DNA of 8,485 nucleotides from Bacteroidales bacterium (lineage in GTDB: Bacteria > Bacteroidota > Bacteroidia > Bacteroidales > JAOZVK01). Position numbers and translations under genes: made by a program. Below are positions 5,468 through 8,485 of this stretch, one piece after another (position 1 is the first letter of the stretch; the number at the start of each line of letters is the position of its first letter). The DNA is taken from positions 1-8,485 of the forward strand of contig JAOZVK010000236.1 in NCBI GenBank assembly GCA_029938185.1. The letters run 5' to 3'. The notes under the pieces were generated by a model. It saw only the letters and a program-made list of their open reading frames with translations, was not told the origin of the DNA and searched no databases.

Positions 5468-7183
5468 ATGAAAAATCAAACAAAAAGCATCACAGGTGCA
5501 CAAGCAATATTTGTAGCCCTAAAAAAAGAAAGTGTTGATACAATTTTTGGTTATCCAGGAGGTGCAAATTTGCCAATTTATGACGAATTGTATCACAAAG
5601 GCGAAGACATAAAACATATTCTTGTTAGACACGAACAAGGAGCAGTACATGCAGCTCAAGGATATGCAAGAGTATCGAAAAAAGTTGGAGTATGTATGGT
5701 AACATCTGGACCAGGAGCTACAAATCTATTAACTGGAATTGCAGATGCAATGATTGATAGTACTCCTTTGGTATGTATAACAGGACAAGTTCCATCAAAA
5801 TTTCTTGGATATGATGCCTTTCAGGAAACTGATGTTGTAGGAATTTCTATGCCTGTTACAAAGTGGAATTACCAAATAACATTGGCAAGCGAAATTTCAA
5901 AAATTTTTGCAAAAGCATTTTATATCGCTAATTCAGGGAGACCTGGTCCTGTATTAATTGATATTACAATTGATGCTCAACGTCAGATATTAGATAATTT
6001 TAGTTATAAGAAATGTGATAGAATAAGAAGTTATCATCCTTATCCCAAACCCGAAAAAGAATCTATTAATGAGGCAGTTCATCTGATTGATAATTCAAGA
6101 AAACCTTTAATAATTGTTGGGCAAGGTGCATTGCTATCAGGAGCGCAAGATGAAATAAAAATATTAGCTGAAAAAGCAGGAGTTCCTGTTGCGGCAACTC
6201 TTTTGGGCTTGTCTGCTTTTCCTTCAAACCACGAATTATTTATAGGCATGGTAGGCTTACACGGAAACTATGCACCTAACTTAATGACAAATGAGTGTGA
6301 TGTATTGATTGCAATAGGTATGCGGTTTGATGATAGAGTTACAGGTAATTTAGAAACATATGCCAAACAAGCCAAAGTAATTCATATTGAAATAGACCGC
6401 GCCGAAATTGGCAAAAATGTAGCACCTGCTATTCCTATAAATTCTGATGCAAAGGTTGCATTAAGGCTTTTGGCAAAAAAAGTGCAGGCAAATATACATA
6501 ATCCTTGGTTTAAAAAAGCCCAAAAATATATTGATATTGAAAAACAAAGTGTTATAAAAAATGACCTTTTGCCAAAAGGAAATTCTCTATCAATGGGTGA
6601 AATTATCAACAATATTTCATTAAAAACAAATGGTAATGCAATAATGGTGTCAGATGTAGGACAACATCAAATGATAACAGCCAGATACTATAAATATAAA
6701 AGTACAAATAGTCAGGTTACATCGGGAGGTCTTGGTACAATGGGATTTGCACTACCTGCTGCTATTGGTGCAAAACTAGGAAATAACAACAAACAAGTTG
6801 TTGCTATTATAGGTGATGGTGGATTTCAAATGACTATGCAAGAGCTGGGAACGATTGTTCAACACAATATAGATATTAAAATAGTGGTATTGAATAATTC
6901 TTATTTAGGAATGATAAGACAATTGCATGATATTTATTATGGTGGTCGCGATTATTTTAATGAACATCAAGGTCCTGATTTTGTTAAAATAGCTGAATCA
7001 TACAACATAAAATCAAAAAGAATCTCGCAAAGAAACGAAATTGAAAATGCCATTGATGAGATGCTTAATTTTAATGGAACTTATTTGCTGGAGGTTCGTG
7101 TTGAGAAAAAAGAAACGGTTTTTCCAATAATACCTTCAGGAGGCTCGGTTTCGGATATACTTCTTACATTAGAAAAAAAATAA
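5468..7183 (+). CDS. ilvB: Acetolactate (acetohydroxyacid) synthase large subunit
   Basis: The enzyme condenses pyruvate with a second pyruvate or 2-oxobutanoate, giving the precursors of valine/leucine and isoleucine. At 571 residues it is full length. The N-terminal thiamine-diphosphate domain (about 8-170) has GYPGGA (28-33) and the catalytic Glu56 in RHEQGAVHAA. The central domain (about 198-335) has RFDDRVTG (286-293), typical of anabolic rather than catabolic enzymes. The C-terminal domain (about 395-545) has the diphosphate and Mg-binding motif from GDGGFQ (449-454) to NN (476-477). FAD is expected as in the family. Oddly, the GMIRQLHD segment (481-488) has Leu486 where the family usually has Trp. 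It is controlled by the attenuator just upstream and encodes the partner of IlvN downstream. The ATG at 5468 follows an A/T-rich stretch and gives the normal N-terminus. Confidence 0.97.
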   Translation: MKNQTKSITGAQAIFVALKKESVDTIFGYPGGANLPIYDELYHKGEDIKHILVRHEQGAVHAAQGYARVSKKVGVCMVTSGPGATNLLTGIADAMIDSTPLVCITGQVPSKFLGYDAFQETDVVGISMPVTKWNYQITLASEISKIFAKAFYIANSGRPGPVLIDITIDAQRQILDNFSYKKCDRIRSYHPYPKPEKESINEAVHLIDNSRKPLIIVGQGALLSGAQDEIKILAEKAGVPVAATLLGLSAFPSNHELFIGMVGLHGNYAPNLMTNECDVLIAIGMRFDDRVTGNLETYAKQAKVIHIEIDRAEIGKNVAPAIPINSDAKVALRLLAKKVQANIHNPWFKKAQKYIDIEKQSVIKNDLLPKGNSLSMGEIINNISLKTNGNAIMVSDVGQHQMITARYYKYKSTNSQVTSGGLGTMGFALPAAIGAKLGNNNKQVVAIIGDGGFQMTMQELGTIVQHNIDIKIVVLNNSYLGMIRQLHDIYYGGRDYFNEHQGPDFVKIAESYNIKSKRISQRNEIENAIDEMLNFNGTYLLEVRVEKKETVFPIIPSGGSVSDILLTLEKK

Positions 7184-7210
7184 TGAATCTTAAAGTTTAC
7201 TATTTATACT

Positions 7211-7260
7211 TTCAATGGTTCAATTATTCAATGATACAATGGTACAAAATATTGAATAAT
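7211..7260. repeat. Five 8-bp imperfect tandem units with an overlapping 10-bp hairpin
   Basis: Units TTCAATGG, TTCAATTA, TTCAATGA, TACAATGG and TACAAAAT run from 7211 to 7250. ATTATTCAAT (7223-7232) is the exact reverse complement of 7251-7260, across an 18-base loop. No T run follows, so it is not a standard terminator. Confidence 0.65.
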
Positions 7261-7313
7261 AACAAATAAAGATTTAATAAAAGTAAAATTATTAACCTAA
7301 TTTTGTATAATTT

Positions 7314-7454
7314 GTGTCTATCCATAAAGTCAATAAAATCGCAAAGCGATGACCTATTGGTAACCCACGATGGTAATCGTGGGCTGATAACAAGCCAATT
7401 ACAGAAATGCCTTTAGGCATGACCTATAAAATTGCTGACTTTATGGACGCACAC
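7314..7454. repeat. REP-like multi-hairpin element bounded by an inverted repeat
   Basis: Outer arms TCCATAAAGTCA (7321-7332) and TGACTTTATGGA (7436-7447) pair perfectly; after a 3-base mismatch GTGT (7314-7317) pairs with ACAC (7451-7454). Inside are three hairpins: ATCGC-AAA-GCGAT (7338-7350), CCCACGAT-GGTA-ATCGTGGG (7364-7383) and ATGCC-TTTA-GGCAT (7407-7420). The first and third are each directly followed by GACCTAT (7351-7357 and 7421-7427). A short stem ATTGG/CCAAT (7356-7360 with 7395-7399) encloses the second. Hairpins with a constant flank resemble REP/BIME elements mobilised by TnpA-like REP-associated transposases; this identification is inferred. No transposase gene is present. 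Confidence 0.65.
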
Positions 7455-7470
7455 TAATTAACATATAAGT

Positions 7471-7501
7471 AATTAACAATGAACAATGGATAATTAACAA
7501 T
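7471..7501. repeat. Short AACAATG-type intergenic repeat
   Basis: AATTAACAATGAACAATGG is followed by TAATTAACAA, giving several close repeats of an AACAAT unit. No function is apparent. Confidence 0.5.
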
Positions 7502-7635
7502 TTTGCTTACGCTTGATAAACAGCATAATAATAAAAACAAAAGTGTTGTTTTTATATATCGACCTACTTAGTCAAGTATTGTAAATTTTTTTATGATTAA
7601 CTATTAAACATTCATAATTTAAAAATTCATAAATT

Positions 7636-7647
7636 CCCCATTTGGGG
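7636..7647 (+). promoter_or_regulatory. Small CCCC/GGGG hairpin just before ilvN
   Basis: CCCCA pairs with TGGGG (7636-7640 with 7643-7647), ending 16 bases before the ilvN start. G/C runs are rare in this intergenic DNA, and a hairpin here could affect ilvN translation. The role is speculative. Confidence 0.3.
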
Positions 7648-7663
7648 TATAAATCATTTTGAA

Positions 7664-8218
7664 ATGAAAAGAAAATACACATTATTAATATATACCGAAA
7701 ATCATATAGGATTATTAAACAGAATATCAATTATATTTAATAGAAGAAAAGTTAATATAGAAAGCTTAACAACTTCACCATCAAAAAGCAAAGGTATACA
7801 TACATTTGTTATAGTTGTAAATACTTCAATCGACAAAATAGATAAAATTCATAAACAAATTGAAAAACAAGTTGAAGTTTTAAAAGCTTTTGTTTATGAT
7901 GATACTATGATTTTGGCTCAAGAGGTAGCTTTATATAAGGTATCAACAAAAACAATAGCTAAAAATAATAAGATTGAAGAATTGGTTAGAAATAGTAATA
8001 GTAGAATATTAAATATTGAGCCAGAGTATATTGTTATTGAAAAAACAGGAAATAGCGATGAAACTCAGGCATTACTGGAGCAATTAGAACCATACTATGT
8101 ACACGAATTTATTCGCTCGGGTAGGGTAATAGTTACAAAACCAATGAAAAAATTAAGTACTCATTTGCTTGACTTAGAAAAAAAAGATGCTCATAAAAAA
8201 GAGTTTATTGATTTTTAA
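7664..8218 (+). CDS. ilvN: Acetolactate synthase small (regulatory) subunit
   Basis: This subunit activates the IlvB catalytic subunit and normally confers feedback inhibition by valine. At 184 residues it is slightly longer than the usual 160-175. An N-terminal ACT domain (about 5-75) has the family signature TENHIGLLNRISIIFNRR and NIESLT. Asn13, Gly16 and Asn31 correspond to the valine-site residues Asn11, Gly14 and Asn29 of E. coli IlvH, so valine control is likely retained. The C-terminal domain (about 80-165) starts at the EVALYKV motif. The last ~20 residues are a highly charged tail. The ATG at 7664 places the first ACT strand at the normal distance. It lies 480 bases after ilvB in the same direction. 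The gene could also be called ilvH; the assignment to a small subunit is secure. Confidence 0.95.
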   Translation: MKRKYTLLIYTENHIGLLNRISIIFNRRKVNIESLTTSPSKSKGIHTFVIVVNTSIDKIDKIHKQIEKQVEVLKAFVYDDTMILAQEVALYKVSTKTIAKNNKIEELVRNSNSRILNIEPEYIVIEKTGNSDETQALLEQLEPYYVHEFIRSGRVIVTKPMKKLSTHLLDLEKKDAHKKEFIDF

Positions 8219-8234
8219 AGTCTTCGACTTTTTT
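8217..8234 (+). terminator. Probable ilvN terminator
   Basis: AAAGTC (8217-8222) and GACTTT (8226-8231) form a 6-bp stem with a TTC triloop, and the T run spans 8229-8234. It overlaps the ilvN stop codon. The stem is weak, but it has the same C-TTC-G closing as the terminator at 2223-2239. Confidence 0.5.
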
Positions 8235-8369
8235 AATGATGTTTTTTATACAAAAAAATATTATAAAATACATTGATAGACAAGTTATAGTGTATCAAGA
8301 CATAAATTTATGAAGTCTTTTAAATTATCAAAGAGACAAGCATTGGGATAAGAGGCGTATAAAAATGTC

Positions 8370-8470
8370 TAAGTACTGTTACAAAAATTTTTCGACATTT
8401 ACTTATTCGTAACTTCCTGATTAAATTACCTTTGTACTAATGCGTAAGCAACTATAAATAGGTCGAAGAC
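8370..8470 (-). repeat. 101-bp dispersed element, right copy (inverted)
   Basis: This is the inverted counterpart of 4861-4961, with 8 substitutions and no gaps. Read on the plus strand it starts TAAGTACTG and ends GGTCGAAGAC. It begins about 150 bases after ilvN. With the left copy it encloses a 3.4-kb segment holding the whole visible ilv unit. Confidence 0.85.
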
Positions 8471-8485
8471 TGGGGTGTTAATAAT

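Larger units (their letters stand above)
7184..7663. other. Unusually long ilvB-ilvN gap filled with repeats
   Basis: Large and small subunit genes are usually adjacent; here 480 bases intervene. The gap holds an 8-bp tandem array with an overlapping hairpin (7211-7260), a 141-bp multi-hairpin element (7314-7454), an AACAATGAACAATGG-type repeat (7471-7501), a GCTTACGC motif (7505-7512) and a small hairpin before ilvN. No gene, strong terminator or consensus promoter is seen, so co-transcription of ilvN with ilvB remains possible but unproven. Confidence 0.7.

Noticed and set aside
6382..6612. 76-codon leftward open frame inside ilvB
   Set aside because: It is antisense to conserved ilvB sequence and has no independent evidence.
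8310..8351. 13-codon open frame after ilvN as a second leader peptide
   Set aside because: It has no run of a regulatory amino acid, no promoter and no terminator downstream before the 101-bp element.

Overview
The window is strongly AT-rich, with long intergenic stretches. Two predicted promoters fit the Bacteroidota consensus (TTTG, then about 20 nt, then TAnnTTTG). Starts lack clear Shine-Dalgarno sequences. Two predicted outer-membrane beta-barrel proteins and a DUF2141 protein add to the picture. Together these point to a member of the phylum Bacteroidota; genus cannot be read from the sequence.

Layout. Positions 1-519 are non-coding and repeat-rich. A leftward gene (520-1902) encodes a double flavodoxin-fold protein with a cysteine cluster like that of iron-sulfur flavoproteins. 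A leftward two-gene unit (3606 to 2247) encodes two secreted beta-barrel-type proteins and ends in a small hairpin terminator. A leftward DUF2141 gene (3916-4347) has its own recognisable promoter. About 900 bases of mosaic repeats (4348-5267) separate this leftward block from a rightward branched-chain amino acid block. That block contains a promoter, a 20-codon leader peptide, an attenuator, ilvB (5468-7183) and ilvN (7664-8218). No ilvC, ilvD or leu gene is visible.

The best-supported regulatory system is the ilvB leader. A 20-residue peptide with a Leu-Leu-Leu-Ile-Val-Phe-Ile-Val run ends at a stop codon that directly abuts an antiterminator arm (5331-5338). That arm can pair with the 5' arm of a strong intrinsic terminator (5369-5406). 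This is a complete ribosome-stalling attenuator for branched-chain amino acid supply, and IlvN adds a second control layer through its valine-type ACT domain. IlvB carries Leu486 where anabolic acetohydroxyacid synthases normally have the specificity-determining Trp.

The other notable content is repeats. A 101-bp element occurs twice in inverted orientation (4861-4961 and 8370-8470, 93/101 matches) and brackets the ilv block. Its left copy interrupts a member of another repeat family, which is direct evidence of past insertion. A 141-bp multi-hairpin, REP-like element lies in the unusually long ilvB-ilvN gap. Several short tandem and dispersed repeats fill the remaining intergenic space.
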